Below, piece by piece: positions 1 through 11,060 of a DNA stretch of 64,000 nucleotides. Origin of the DNA: Casuarina equisetifolia. Its lineage: Eukaryota; Streptophyta; Magnoliopsida; Fagales; Casuarinaceae. Made by a program: the position numbers and the translations under genes. The notes beneath the pieces were generated by a model. The model saw only the letters and a list, made by a program, of their open reading frames with translations, searched no databases and was not told where the DNA came from. Position 1 is the first letter of the stretch, and the number at the start of each line of letters is the position of its first letter. The DNA is taken from NCBI GenBank assembly GCA_028551475.1, contig CM052358.1, forward strand, positions 23,710,853 to 23,774,852, in the 5' to 3' direction.

Positions 1-760
1 CTTTCCAGCTTCGCCGTATGAATAAGTCTCGCACAGGCCACTTTCCAGGCAATATTTTCTGCATTGTGTTTTATTGTTTACCTTGAGCTCTTCTGCTTGG
101 TTGCTCGCTTTCATCATCTTTAAGCTCAAGAATGTGTCGTTCTGGAAGCAAGTGTCGTTCTGACTACAAATCGAAATCCTGATGCACCCACCGATATAAT
201 TTCCAGAATTCCAACTGTCCGGATCAGTAGGCTTCAACCCCGGCAAACATTTGCATGGTACTGGATTTTTTGCATTGCAGCAACCAAAGTCTCCACAGTA
301 ATTATAGTTTTCGCATTTGCTTTTCCCAATGCTCCCCTGGCTCCCATTTCCACAAAGCATGGGAAATTCGCATAGCCTTTTCCTCTCTTTGGAAGACGAT
401 AATAAACGGTAAGACTTGAATGGTTTGCAGTCAGACCATACGTATATGTCGTCCCTGTTAGCGGTAGGAATGATACCGCTGCGTATCAGCGGTTGGAAAG
501 AATTTTGGAAAATTAGGAGCTTCTGTTTTTGTTGGTCACTCATTATTTTTCTATCTGATACTACACAGTAAATGAATTTTTTGATTTTTTTAAGAGGCCG
601 ACCTGGTCAGGAAAATAGGTTGTCTCACATGTTTTGTCTTTCTTACAATTGATTTTAAGGAAAGATTAGCAGAGTAATCGTTCAAAGCAAATGCCCTTTG
701 AAAGTATATTTCACCCATGGATGAGCTTCCTATTAGTGGTCCAATATCATTTATCATGAG
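1..760 (-). pseudogene. G-type lectin S-receptor-like kinase, extracellular exon (partial, frameshifted)
   Basis: Read on the minus strand, an open frame enters from the window's left edge. It encodes a cysteine-rich S-domain receptor segment: an EGF-like stretch (CGDFGCCNAKNPVPCKCLPG) and then a PAN/APPLE-type stretch with the family phrase DTFLSLKMMKASNQ. In S-domain receptor kinases (At4g03230-like) these lie outside the cell, before the membrane span and kinase. The kinase would lie left of the window. The exon appears to begin after a CAG acceptor at 761-763. Upstream residues (GPLIGSSSMGEIYFQRAFAL) are in a different frame from those downstream, so a one-frame shift lies near 655-668. 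An internal ATG at 541-543 opens the downstream frame, but it lies inside the domain and is an unlikely true start. No signal peptide is visible. I am sure of the family, less sure that the frameshift is not an assembly error. Confidence 0.75.
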
Positions 761-2590
761 CTGTTTATAAATGTGTAATTACCTTCTCATGCAATTGGTG
801 TTTTAAGAGAGGATTGAGCTAAGCCTTTTTTTAACAAGCATTGTGCATCCTATGTTGTGATCGTTGGATAAGTTTGGTAATGTCTCCTCAACTTGAGAAC
901 TAGTTTTTAGGTTGAACTTGAACTTTCTTAATATGGTATTAGAACTTAGGATGAAGTCTTTTTCACACCCCATCATCTTAAGGTTTCTTAATATTCAAGG
1001 AGTGTTATTGTTGTCCCACATCACAAGGATAAAATCTATAAGTGTTGTTTAAATGTAAATTTGTTGTCTTAACTTGTAAGTTAACTTTTAGGTTAGATTA
1101 TACTTTAGAATTTCTTAATTTAGTATCAAAGTCTAAATTTTTCATTTGCATTCTTATGAGCTCTAGTAGTTCACATTGGGTGTAGAATGATGAGAAATTG
1201 TGATAACTCATGTGGTTAGGGGGATATATTAATAAGAAATGTAGGTTCCACAATGTTAATAAATAATCATTAGGTAAGGTCTAAATATAATCATGTCCCC
1301 ATGATTATGAGTTGATCTTTTAATTAAATTTTAAATTTTTTAATATGAATTAAAGCCAAATATAATGCATACTTCAAACCTTGTCATCTTAAGTCTTCTC
1401 TACAAGGCTTTGAGGACTATCGTCCCATACCAAAGAGATAGGATCCTTGGGTCTTGTGTAAATATAAATTTGTTCTCCTTAGTCATGACTTAGCTCACAT
1501 ATGTTATATTATGATTTAGGAATTCTAATAAGCATGTATAGCAAACCCAATTTGTAAATAATTATTTTAAGGTTTTGCATTATATATTGTTAGTATGTTC
1601 CTAAATCATAATACAAGTTACTCCTATATACCTTGACTAGGAGTAATCCTATCACTTCAAAAATATAATATATTTCTTACTTTTCAAGAACAGTTCATCC
1701 TTATCCCTAAAAATTGTAACAAACATAGATTAGGTGGATGTCAACATACTCAAAAAGATTCTCACTTTTTAAGAACAATTGGTACTTATCCTTAAAAATT
1801 GTAACAAACATTGATTAGATGGATGTCAATACACTAAATAAAGTCTAGTGAGCTTTTTGTAGGTGGAGGCCCCTTTTGTTAATAATGTTGCAGGTTTTTC
1901 TTCATTATTTCTTTTCAAAAAGGATCATTGATTCAAAGTGGGGCAATGATTTTGCAGTCATCTCTAACTTTAGATTGCCCAAAAGTGGTAGTTTATCCTT
2001 CGTTGAAATACACAAATATTCACACATTCAGGGGTACGTTAGTCTAAAGGGTCAAGTCGCCTGTCTGAATTCAGCTGTTTTAGTTAAAAATTTGAAGTAC
2101 ATAAACAACTGCAAATGACAATTCAGGGAAGAGACAATAGATGAGTGCTTTTGACTCCACGGCCTTCCACTCCCTAACACGCTATGGATGCTGGAGGAAA
2201 TTGAGCGAAAGCAAGTGCTATGGTTACAAAAGAAGCAACAGGTCTTGGTTGAGGAGTTTAGAGCATTCGTACCATAGTAAAAGATGCTTTATGGAACTCC
2301 TTCATGGGCTGTACATCAAAGTCACTGCTGGCCACTTTAGCTGCCAATTATTTCTTTACATGGGTCACCTCCAATCTCACCATTGAAAACATTTGAGAGT
2401 TGGCTGCGTGATCTCAAACTCCCCTGAACTCTTCTATGGTTTCTCCTGTCTTTGTTCTTCTTTTTATTTTTTCGCTACTTTCCCTTCTTTCCCAAAAGTA
2501 AGAGGGCCATTGAACCTAGTTTTGCAGTAAAAGGGAAGTTTTTAATACAAGAATTTGCAATTTCCGAATGGCCCAAGTTCTTCGGATATA
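761..2590. other. AT-rich non-coding stretch with short internal duplications
   Basis: No supportable gene is seen. Two imperfect tandem or near-tandem repeats stand out: a phrase around 885-960 recurs in diverged form at 1065-1140, and a phrase at 1709 (AAAAATTGTAACAAACAT) recurs at 1794, a spacing of 85 bases. Short open frames at 1876-2118 and 2141-2386 have no recognisable domains. Confidence 0.5.
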
Positions 2591-2770
2591 TCTTCTTAGC
2601 CAGATAAAGAAACAAAGGAGGGGAGAAAGCATGTCCATTTGTCTTTTCCAATTGTCTCACTGGCTCTGCTTTCCATAAAGCATTGGAATTTCGCTCTAGC
2701 TTTTCCTCTCTTTTAGAGAAAGGGATGCAAGGTACGTGTTTCACGGGTTTGGCTGCCTATGTCAAAGTCA
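2590..2770 (-). pseudogene. Second, shorter relic of the G-type lectin receptor exon
   Basis: On the minus strand this stretch aligns by eye with the exon at 300-400. It carries the same order of blocks: AGAGAGGAAAAG, then CCAATGCTTTATGGAAA, then CAATTGGAAAAG. In the first copy the corresponding bases encode the segment just before the EGF-like cysteines. Here the reading frame does not preserve the cysteines, and similarity fades on both sides, so this is a small decayed duplicate. The orientation matches the first copy, which suggests a local duplication. It is too short to say whether it came from the same gene or from a sister gene. Confidence 0.5.
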
Positions 2771-3555
2771 CCTGATTATGGTTTTCCACCAAGGGAAGAG
2801 GGTTCCAAGGCAAAGACAATCCCGCCTAAAAAATCAGTATATACTTCTAGTACCCCGCATTTTTGCATGTTTTGTACGAGTGCCAGCCAGACCATGGATT
2901 CGTCTTTTAGGAATCTCCAATATATATATCAGTGATTACCGCTGGTTCTTTATTCCGTTACCACTTTGAGGAAATTTTAGGAAATTGAGAACCTCCTTAG
3001 GCATATATCTTTACGACGGATAATTTATAAATTCATTATATTATGGATAACATTATTATTTATTGAGCGAGTTTAATATTTCTTACATATATAAATCGTC
3101 AAGTCGAAAGGAATTGCTGGGGATACAAACCAATACGGGAAATATTTATAATATTATCATTAACGAAAATTATTACATATGGAAAATTACAATTTTTAGA
3201 TTTTCTTTATTTAATTTCCTCTTTACGCTTATCTATAAGGATGCATACCGATTATAAGACCTCAACTAGTAAATGTAATTTCTTGACCGTTCATCGATTT
3301 GGTTGCCTTCATTTTAACTTTCTCCTAAGTAGCCTTCCCTTTCCATTAGGCTAGAGACAGGGGTTAGTTTTTCCGTAAAAATGATGAAGTTAAAGGCAGA
3401 AGTCAAGAATCTGAGTTTACAAAGTTTGAATAACATAAAAACTGGAGAAAAAAAAACTGAAATTTATAATTACAGTTTGCTTTCAATGTTTATATCAAGA
3501 AGATATAGGAAGTTTAAAGTCCTAAAAGGTTAGGGTATTCTCTGAATTTCCATTA
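2771..3555. other. Intergenic, no gene seen
   Basis: AT-rich sequence with only short open frames lacking recognisable motifs. The right end grades into the decayed LRR region of TNL fragment A. Confidence 0.4.
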
Positions 3556-4655
3556 GTTTTCAGCATCCTGAATACTTTTCAATTTTAAGCTTTTTAGAAT
3601 CTCTAAATTTGTGATATTGAAATAGTTTAGATGTAATATTTCCCAATGATCTTGATAATTTATTCTCCCTTAAGAGATTATTTCTCAATGGAAACAAACT
3701 TAAGAGAGTACAAAATCTATCTATCAACTTTCCAAACTTGAGGATCTTCATTTGTCATTATTAAATCTATCGGATGGAGGGATCCTTGACTATATCAATT
3801 GTTTATCCTTACTCAAAGGTTTAGACTTAAGAAGAAGTAGATTTAAGACAATACAAAATATTATTTCTCAACTTCCTAAACTTGACAAGCTTGACTTGAT
3901 TCATAATAGTAAGCTTCAAGCATTACCAAAGCTCCTTTGTGCCTTAAGTTGTCTTGGAAGATCAAATTATTCATTCTTGAATACTTCTTCTATGGACAAG
4001 AGAGGTTCAGGTGTACAGATTTGGAAGAGAAATTTTGGGGTTACCCATGATGGTTATGATGGAAAAACTCATAACATCTTGCGAAGGAAGGAGGAGAGTC
4101 TGTTATTCCTGTAAACATTTGTATATTGCTCTGTTTAAAATGAACAAAGTTGCTGATATTCTTAAAGTATTATAGTTGACGTATTTTATTCTTGATTTTT
4201 ATTTTTTAGGTCCTCCTGGATGTGGCATGTGGTACTACGTTAGGATTTAAAATCCCTGGGTGGTTCAAGACGAGAAGTAATGGTCCTTTTGAAATTCAAG
4301 GTCGTATGACGAGAACTAAAATTTAGGATCTTAAGGGACTTGCCCTGGTTATTGTCTACGAATTGCATGAAAGTTCAAATTATAGAGGATCTAATGACAA
4401 CAATCTTGGTAATGACAATAATTGTGCTACTCTCAAGATTCTTTGCCAAATGCAAAGGGCAGGGCGAACTGGCCTTTAAAGACTCATCGTTGAAGTTCCC
4501 CCTTTTTGGGGAACTAGCTTTGAATGTTGGCGAAATGGGGTTTGGGTGTTCATATCGCATATCCTTGTCAAGGAATGCGACGATAGTTGCAGTTGGTCAC
4601 TTGAGGATTGCTGTAGAAAGCTTTAAGGATTTCTATTATCGCTCATTCTAGAGTA
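3556..4655 (+). pseudogene. TNL fragment A: terminal LRRs and post-LRR (C-JID) domain
   Basis: This is the 3' end of a TIR-NBS-LRR resistance gene. An LRR stretch (3750-3930; leucine-spaced phrases such as LPKLDKLDL and SKLQALPKLL) runs into a conserved tail (SMDKRGSGVQIWK, about 3985-4030). An intron follows, and then an exon from about 4209 with the post-LRR jelly-roll/C-JID signature (ALVIVYELHESSN, a following Cys-Gln-Met phrase, NGVWVFISH). Intact family members are intracellular immune receptors in which this domain helps recognise effectors. TIR and NB-ARC parts are absent. Several in-frame stops are visible, including one just after TRTKI near 4323. The DNA aligns along its length with the 3' parts of the copies at 7.3, 34.4 and 61.2 kb, so it is a truncated paralogue. 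Confidence 0.85.
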
Positions 4656-4659
4656 TTCA

Positions 4660-5010
4660 CTACCCATGAACCAATTTTGTGGCATTGACAATGCAAGATG
4701 TAACTTTTTTATCATCATTATTATTTTATTGTTAATTTTTTTATCGTCATTTAACCTATTTAGGGTGAAAAAACGATATAATCAGATTATCGTAATTTAG
4801 TTCCAATAAAAAAAATAGCCAAAACTACAAGTAGAAGGAGAATATTGAGAAATGACAAATCCAAAACTTTCTTGTGCACTTTTTTAAGCTTTTCTTTTCG
4901 CCCGCTTCACTTCTAAGTTCTTTGTTGAGAGCTTTGTGAATATGGGAAAAAAGTTTACTTTGGATCTAAATTTCCAATTGGTGACAAAAATCAAAATTCT
5001 CTCACCCACT
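4660..5010. repeat. TNL 3' flank, copy A
   Basis: Sequence after fragment A aligns with the DNA after TNL copies B (8190-8600), C (35740-36150) and D (62815-63240). Shared phrases include the block around TATTTAAGGTG/GATTATCG, the AACTACAAG stretch and the TTCTTTGTTGAGAGCTTTG stretch. This shows that the duplicated unit extends past the gene end. No coding function is seen in it. Confidence 0.65.
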
Positions 5011-5427
5011 TGACAAAACTGCCTTCAAATCAATTGTGCAATTTACTAATCTACAAAACTTGTGACAATAAATACATAAAACAATTAAACTATCATAACT
5101 TGATAAAAATATCATGGCAATTAGCTCTTTTTCTCTTTTTCTCTTTACTAAGGATTTCATATTCTTCTTTGATATTTTTATAGACTCACTTTTCAATTCC
5201 AAAAGCATTAGCTTCACATTGTCATCACTTTCAATCTCATCTTCATCAAAATGAAATGCCAAATCCTCAACATCTTCATCTATAACTACCTTTTTGCTGT
5301 GGAAACTACCCATTGCATGAACAAATAAATGCATAGAACAAACCATAAACATACAAAAGATACAAGATTTATAAAGATTTGGATCAATACAATGTCCTAC
5401 ATCCCTTGTCACTAGTGTAGCTACCAA
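5002..5427 (-). CDS. Hypothetical ORF, acidic/lysine-rich, unassigned
   Basis: An open frame of 141 codons on the minus strand. The centre is acidic (VIDEDVEDLAFHFDEDEIE) and is followed by a lysine-rich stretch (KKNMKSLVKRKREKEL). The N-terminal part is hydrophobic and cysteine-containing, which does not look like one coherent soluble domain. I do not recognise a family. Part of the same DNA, without the open frame, recurs after TNL copy C (about 36300-36430). The segment is therefore part of the duplicated TNL downstream flank and could be an exon scrap of an eroded minus-strand neighbour gene. The lack of conservation of the frame in the second copy argues against a working gene. Confidence 0.2.
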   Translation of the reverse strand: MVATLVTRDVGHCIDPNLYKSCIFCMFMVCSMHLFVHAMGSFHSKKVVIDEDVEDLAFHFDEDEIESDDNVKLMLLELKSESIKISKKNMKSLVKRKREKELIAMIFLSSYDSLIVLCIYCHKFCRLVNCTIDLKAVLSSG

Positions 5428-5429
5428 CC

Positions 5430-7290
5430 TTTTCTCTCCTTACTATGTTTCTTCAAGAAAATGCAAAAAGTGTTAATTACAACACTTACTCCTAGCTACT
5501 CACACTACTATTCTTAGAATTCATAGTAGCTCTCTCATCAAGTTTCATCTTCATTGTCTATATATTAAATTTCTCTCTTAGCCAGTGATTGTTACACAAA
5601 GCAATACTTTCTAACTGCTAGCCTCATGAGGTGTAACCTACATTTTTACCCTTTTTTGTTAGTCTTTCAAGTTTACCCATGCTCTTCACTTTTTAAATTT
5701 ACATAAAAAGAAATCCTAACTAAATATCACTATGAATACCTATTAATATAAATGAAAATAACCTTTAAAATATTCTTAAGATATACTTAAAATATATTTA
5801 GCCCTACTAATTTTTCACTCTAAATCCTAATAATTTCTTTCATTTGAAGTAAATTAGTACAATAACCTTGCACAATACCTGTCCTAGCATATAATATTAG
5901 AATTGAAACCTTTGTGGTGGAAAACTTTATTGATAGCCACACTAAATGGAGTACAAACCTCCACTAATGATTCAAATTTTTGCATACTAATCCTAAGTTC
6001 AAATAAGTATTAGACTACACAATAAAAAGCAACATTTAAGTGTTGATATGTCATACCCATAAGAGACGATTTCACAAGAAAATAATCCTCTGTTTTTTAT
6101 TAAGTGCCATTTCTTAGATCATTGTTAATTGATATGTGGTGGATAGATTGACTCCTAGAAGTTCAATAATACTATCTCTAGTAAACTTAAAATGTTGCAA
6201 TTTCACAACATTTATAAACTAGTAGTTCATGGCATACTTTTGTTGGGTCCTAAGTCACTAAAGAAGGGTGGTTAAATTAGGAGTCTTTGATTTTTCCTTT
6301 TTTTTTTCTATTTGGATAGTCAATTAATCAAACAATAATTAAATATAAAACTATATCAATCAATTCAATCAGTCACTAAATAAACAACACAGAGATTTTA
6401 AAATGAATCAAGCTTCTTAATAAGTCCTACTCCATCTCCTTTAGTAAAAAACTAAAGGATGCCTTTAATAACCAAATATATAATCTCTCGATAATCCTAG
6501 GATTATAAATACAAGCAATATCAATTAGGTAATAATATCCTACTTAAGGATATAGCAAAGTCCTACCAACCTCAAATATACAAAAGATACAGTATAGGAG
6601 CCTAATTTGAGGTGTGCAAAAACAAATCCCCCAAGCTTAATGAAACCCTAATATCTAAGATTTTTAAGCTCTAAGTGGAATATAATGTTATAATCAAAAT
6701 ACAAACAATCCGCTTAGAAATATAAAGCTTACAAAACTTAAAGCTTGCTTCATAAGTACAAAGAATTAGAACTTTGAATGTGTGAAAGCTCCTCTAAATT
6801 TTCTACAAAACCTTGTGTATTTCTTTGATTTCATGTTTGCATCTTATAGACTTGCTTGATCACCCAATGGCTATATTTTTCCTTCAATAAATTTTTTCCC
6901 ATTAATCCATCTATGGAGAGAAATCTTTGAGGAGCAAAATATGACCTTCAATCATAGAAGAAAAGGTGCAATGCTTTCAGGAATCAAATTGAAGACTGGT
7001 TCAAGATTTTTCTTTCCTTCCTTATCGAGGAAGACAATTTTGTTTAGGAATCTCAAAATCAGGTCGTGGGTTACAAGAATGCAAGTCTCTCTGTGTGGAG
7101 TCAGATCTAGGTCACAAGGTACTATGGAGGTCACGAATAGATTCATCTGGGACTCATATGGAGGCACATTGATCTAGATGCAAACCTTAAAAGAGGCTTC
7201 ATGGAATCAATGCAGCTCCAAATCTAGTGGATTCGTAACGCCAAGGATCAAGTTCAAACTTGAGCAAATCTACATAGCCATGCCTAGTTC
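5430..7290. other. AT-rich intergenic block, no gene supported
   Basis: Low-complexity, AT-rich DNA with a few short frames (for example 6941-7177) that have no recognisable domain. A transposon remnant is possible, but I can show no terminal repeats or coding domain. The right edge abuts TNL fragment B abruptly. Confidence 0.4.
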
Positions 7291-7302
7291 TGAATGATTT
7301 GT

Positions 7303-8184
7303 TTCGAGCTTGACTTGAGTGATAATAGTAAGCTTCAAGCATTACCAAAGCTTCCATGTGCTTTGAATGATTTGTTTCGAGCAAATTGTCCACTGTTGAA
7401 TACTTTTTCTATGGACAAATGGGGTTCAGGTGTACGGATTTCCAAGAAAACTTTTGAAGTTTACCATTTACGGTTATGATGGAAATCTCACAAGATACCA
7501 TATCAGGATGTACTTAAACATATTTTCTACATCTCCTTGACATGAAAAAGGGTAAGTGTCTTTTACTCTTTTGGACGTTTGTACATTGCATTATTTAAAA
7601 GGATCGAAGTAGTCGATAGTCTTAAAGTATTATAGTTAACGTTTTTATATTCTTGATTTTTGTTGTTTAGGTCCACGTATATGTGGCATGTGGTCCTACG
7701 TTCGGATAAAGGAAAATAAAATTTGAAATCTTAAGAGTCTTGCTCTGTTTATTGTTTACGAAGTGCATGAGAGTTCAAATTCTAGAGGATCCAATGACAG
7801 TAATCCTGCCATTCTAGAGATTGCTTGCCAAATGCGATGCGAAAGAACTGGCTCTGAATGTCTTGAAAGTCGTGTCGTTGAAGTTTCCCCCTCTCGCCGC
7901 GCTGGCTTTGAACGTCGGCGAAATGGGGTATGGGCGTTCCTATCGGATGAAGCTATCCTGAAATGCTTTCGTAGTTGCAATTATCCAGAAAGTGTCGACA
8001 TTACCCTTTCGGTTTCAGCCAATAATCGGAATATAAAGGTGAGGAGTACGGGGTTCGTAGACTATATGAAGCTAATAAAGAAGACTGGTGTCAGGTTCTA
8101 AGTGAGATTTCTTTTCACGGATGGGCTCTAAAAAGCTTTGAGGACTTTTATTCTCACTCATTCAGGATTTGCCTCTACAAGTAA
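7303..8184 (+). pseudogene. TNL fragment B: last LRR and post-LRR domain
   Basis: The fragment begins abruptly inside the last LRR (LDLSDNSKLQALPKLPCAL in its ancestral frame) and keeps the tail phrase SMDKWGSGVRISKKTF. An intron follows (donor near 7550, acceptor TTTAG near 7670), then the C-JID exon (VYEVHESSNSRGSNDSNPAI, then CQMRCERT, RRNGVWAFLSDEA). Near 7700 roughly 75 bases present in copies C and D are missing, removing the start of the exon. A further frame change near 8040-8060 separates an early stop at about 8099 from the family C-terminus (WCQVLSEISFHGWALKSFED), whose stop lies near 8182. TIR, NB-ARC and most LRRs are absent, so this is a dead 3' fragment. Confidence 0.85.
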
Positions 8185-8189
8185 AGCAA

Positions 8190-8890
8190 TTGTTGTATGA
8201 CCAAAGCGAAACCGTGCACTCTTTATCGTTGTTAATACTTTGTTGTTAATTTTTCTTGTAAAACTTAAAATTTTATTATTATTTCTTTAATGCTCATGAG
8301 CAGCTTGATTTAGCTAATTTGAATAAATATGCTATAATACACTTATTTAATCTATTTAAGGTGGGACAATCTATTGCTCAAATTACTGTAATTTGGTTCC
8401 GATGAGAGACCGCAAGAATTGCAAGTAAAAAGAAAAAATGAGACCACAAATGTGAAACATTATCAGGACTTCTTTGAACTTTTCCTATTGCCCACGTCAC
8501 TTATAAGTTCTTTGTTGAGAGCTTTGGGAATGTAGAAAAAAGTTTTACACTGGATTTGGATTTTCATCGGTGATAGAAATTAAAATTCTTTCTGACAACT
8601 TTGGTAGCTATAAGTTACTATACCAAACTGCCAATTAGAACAGCCAAGCAATTTGCCATTCTACAAAATTTGTGAAAATAAATAGATAAAACTTAAACTA
8701 CTGCAAATTTAGCATCATGTGACTTAGCTCTCTTCCTTTTTTTTTTTATCCCTTTGCATGGAATTTCACATTTTTCTTTGATATTTTTGTCAAACTAATG
8801 AAATAAAAGAGACAATTTTTACTAAAATCAAATAACTCAATCAACAAAAGCATGGGAATAGCAACTCATCAATTTTCAAACCAATTTTTA
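8190..8890. repeat. TNL 3' flank, copy B
   Basis: This non-coding stretch is closely similar to 62815-63545 after TNL D and to 35740-37390 after TNL C. Shared phrases include GAATAAATATGCTATAAT, TTTGGTTCCGATGAGA and ATCAAATAACTCAATCAAC. It links the TNL 3' end to the NOC2-like relic next to it, which shows that both moved as one duplicated block. Confidence 0.75.
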
Positions 8891-9115
8891 AATCCCTTAC
8901 TCTGGCCATATGCTAAAGAAGATTATGAAACAAAATTCAGCATAAATAAAGGTCTCAAAGATGTTTGCAAACCTCAAGAAAAAACTTGTTGCTAGATCAT
9001 TTGGTAGAAAAGAAATTGACATATGTCTTTTCTTTGTGAACTTAAAGCTAGCCTTAATCTTAAATGTAAATGAACTAACACAGTTAGTTGCGAAGTAAAG
9101 CTTCACTAAATGTAA
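8890..9115 (-). pseudogene. NOC2-like gene, C-terminal exon relic (copy 1)
   Basis: The minus-strand frame reads ASFKFTKKRHMSISFLPNDL and then degenerate sequence. This resembles the C-terminal part of plant nucleolar-complex NOC2-family proteins, where a basic stretch is followed by MSISFLPND-like residues. NOC2 proteins act in nucleolar pre-60S ribosome assembly. The same block occurs in copy 2 (37400-37500) and copy 3 (63570-63665), each time tail-to-tail with a TNL 3' end. In copy 1 the conserved residues are followed by a frame that runs into hydrophobic, non-family sequence, so it is not functional. The family assignment comes from recall of motifs, not from a search. Confidence 0.5.
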
Positions 9116-9119
9116 AGGT

Positions 9120-10010
9120 CAACCTTGAATCCATAAAAGGTAGGTGAGCTTGGCACATGCGATAATGTACTTCCTTAAGGGGCTTAGGAAGCAACCAAAA
9201 ATATCAATGAATATTTAAGGCATCATAAAATAAATGATATCATCTTTGTATCAATTATTTGGTTCAAAACATATAGAGCATTTCTAATATAAGACTTTAC
9301 CAATTAGTTGTAGTTTTTTCGTTGTTTTGACATCATTAAATTAACGATGGTCTGCTTCTTTTTGCCAAAACTAGGAAGCCTCGACAACTTAAGTGTCCAT
9401 CTCACTTAAGAAAAACAACATTATTTTATTGAAGACATTATTTGACATAATATTGAATTCCGTTAAAGAATCATCCCCACTATAATGGAGAATCACCACC
9501 ATAATTGCATGCAATACTAAATGCTCTTACAAGTGAATACACTATTTTTAAGCATCAATTTTCTCCCCTTGAGTTACACCAAGAATTTACCATTGCAATA
9601 GAACTTTATTTGAAACTTTATTTTCTTTCTCTGATATATCATACCTACAAACATCATTGTCGACCTGTAGGTTTGCCTTTTCCAAATCAAGATCAACATC
9701 ATCCTCCAAACACAACACGCTTCATATTGCTCTTGTCAGGAGAACCCATTGAAAGAGCTATGAATTTCAAGATATCTTTCATACTCACGTCAATATCCTT
9801 ATCCTTAAATCGCAGAAGCTCCTGTCGTGCCCTTTCAGAAACTCAATAGAATTTTGCGTCCTACAAAAGTACTTATCAATGACATCTGCACTAAATCTTT
9901 ACCAATAGCAACAAACAAACAAAACAAAGTGAAACATTATCAATATTAACCAACATCATTTGCCACTTAATGAAAAAATGTTTTAAAAATTATTCTATCT
10001 GAAAATCATC
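9120..10010. other. Unassigned insert within NOC2-like copy 1
   Basis: This stretch has no counterpart that I could see in NOC2-like copies 2 or 3. A plus-strand frame at 9505-9849 (114 codons) contains no recognisable domain. It separates the C-terminal relic from the other NOC2-like pieces and may be an unrelated insertion. Confidence 0.35.
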
Positions 10011-10177
10011 TCTTTTAATGATATTGTATTGAACCCACATCCATTCTCCAAACAAGCAATTGAACCATAACAGACTTCATGGTAAAGGTGAAAGGAGCGC
10101 CTCTTTCGAGAATCATCCAAGACAGAGCATAGATAGCAAACATCACTAATAGTAAACACTCATAAACGAAAACAAGA

Positions 10178-10792
10178 GAAAGACATCGATCGAGTATGGA
10201 ATTGAAATCGTACAATCGTGAACTTCACGTTCCGCCCGAGTGCTTTGTGTTTAGCATCTTTGACATTCTTTGACTTAATAAACTTTTTGTTTATTTTTTA
10301 AAATCCTGGGGCCTTAAACTATTCAGGCCCACAAGGGCTCTTTAGAATTTCTGTTAATTCTTATCTTCTGTGTTTTTGTATATGGGTCTAGTGCAAGCCC
10401 TTGTCCATGGCTGATCACCTTTCTATCAAATCAAAACCGGTCCTCGTTCCTAGTCAAGAATTCAATTTTTTTTTAATAAAACACAATCTGTATAAAAATG
10501 TATTTGATTAAGAAGTAAAATGCACAAAACAACCATATTTGTTTCAAAGGTAATCATGATCTTTGTAAAAATTTTAAGTTTTGTCCAATTATTCTATACT
10601 CTTATTCATCATCTACTGAATTATATTTTTACAAATAATTATTTGGTTTTTTTATGGTCAAAATTGTATAAATAAAAATTATTTATAACCTTTTAGAAAC
10701 CATTTAGTAATATGTGGCAAAAATATTGTAAGCAAATTACAATACAAGTAAGACAATTCAACACTATTCATAACAACTATTAAAGATGAAAA
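10178..10792 (-). repeat. Repeat block shared with 39470-40126 (probable 5' end or promoter of the NOC2-like gene)
   Basis: The block starts with a phrase containing AAAGACATCGATCGA and TCGTACAATC, and ends with CAACACTATTCATAACAACTA. The same order of phrases occurs at 39470-40126. In copy 2 it lies upstream, in minus-strand terms, of the NOC2-like exons, which suggests 5' flank. Here an exon piece (10815-11060) lies on the far side of it, so the order differs between copies. Confidence 0.6.
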
Positions 10793-10814
10793 CAAAAAAG
10801 ATTTTCAGAACTTG

Positions 10815-11060
10815 TAAGCTATGGTATAATTGCAGTATCACTTGCCTCTTGAATGCCCAAATCTTCAGGGTTGGTTACTTGGCACAGAAATTTATTTGAA
10901 TTCACATTAATAATAGAGCTACAAGTGGGATTCGTAGGGCAAAAAATCCATGCCCCTCCCAAAATTTTCCTTGAGTTAAGTACGTCAATCAATAGCTTTG
11001 CAATGCAGTGGAAAGTACTATGGAAGTAGCTACTCGATTTAGCATTTTTGCACACACCCC
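10815..11060 (-). pseudogene. NOC2-like gene, internal exon relic (copy 1)
   Basis: Minus-strand sequence beginning GCAAAAATGCTAAATCGA aligns with the copy 2 exon at 38015-38235, which encodes CAKMLTRIGTSGGTFVSASL. After about 14 codons there is a deletion relative to copy 2. The alignment then resumes at the phrase equivalent to GKVIDLRTLLK and at the NPEDLGI/FQEA region of the next exon. The open frame that happens to span it is a chance frame, different from the family frame. The intron seen in copy 2 is represented only by degenerate sequence, so this is a decayed duplicate. Confidence 0.55.
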
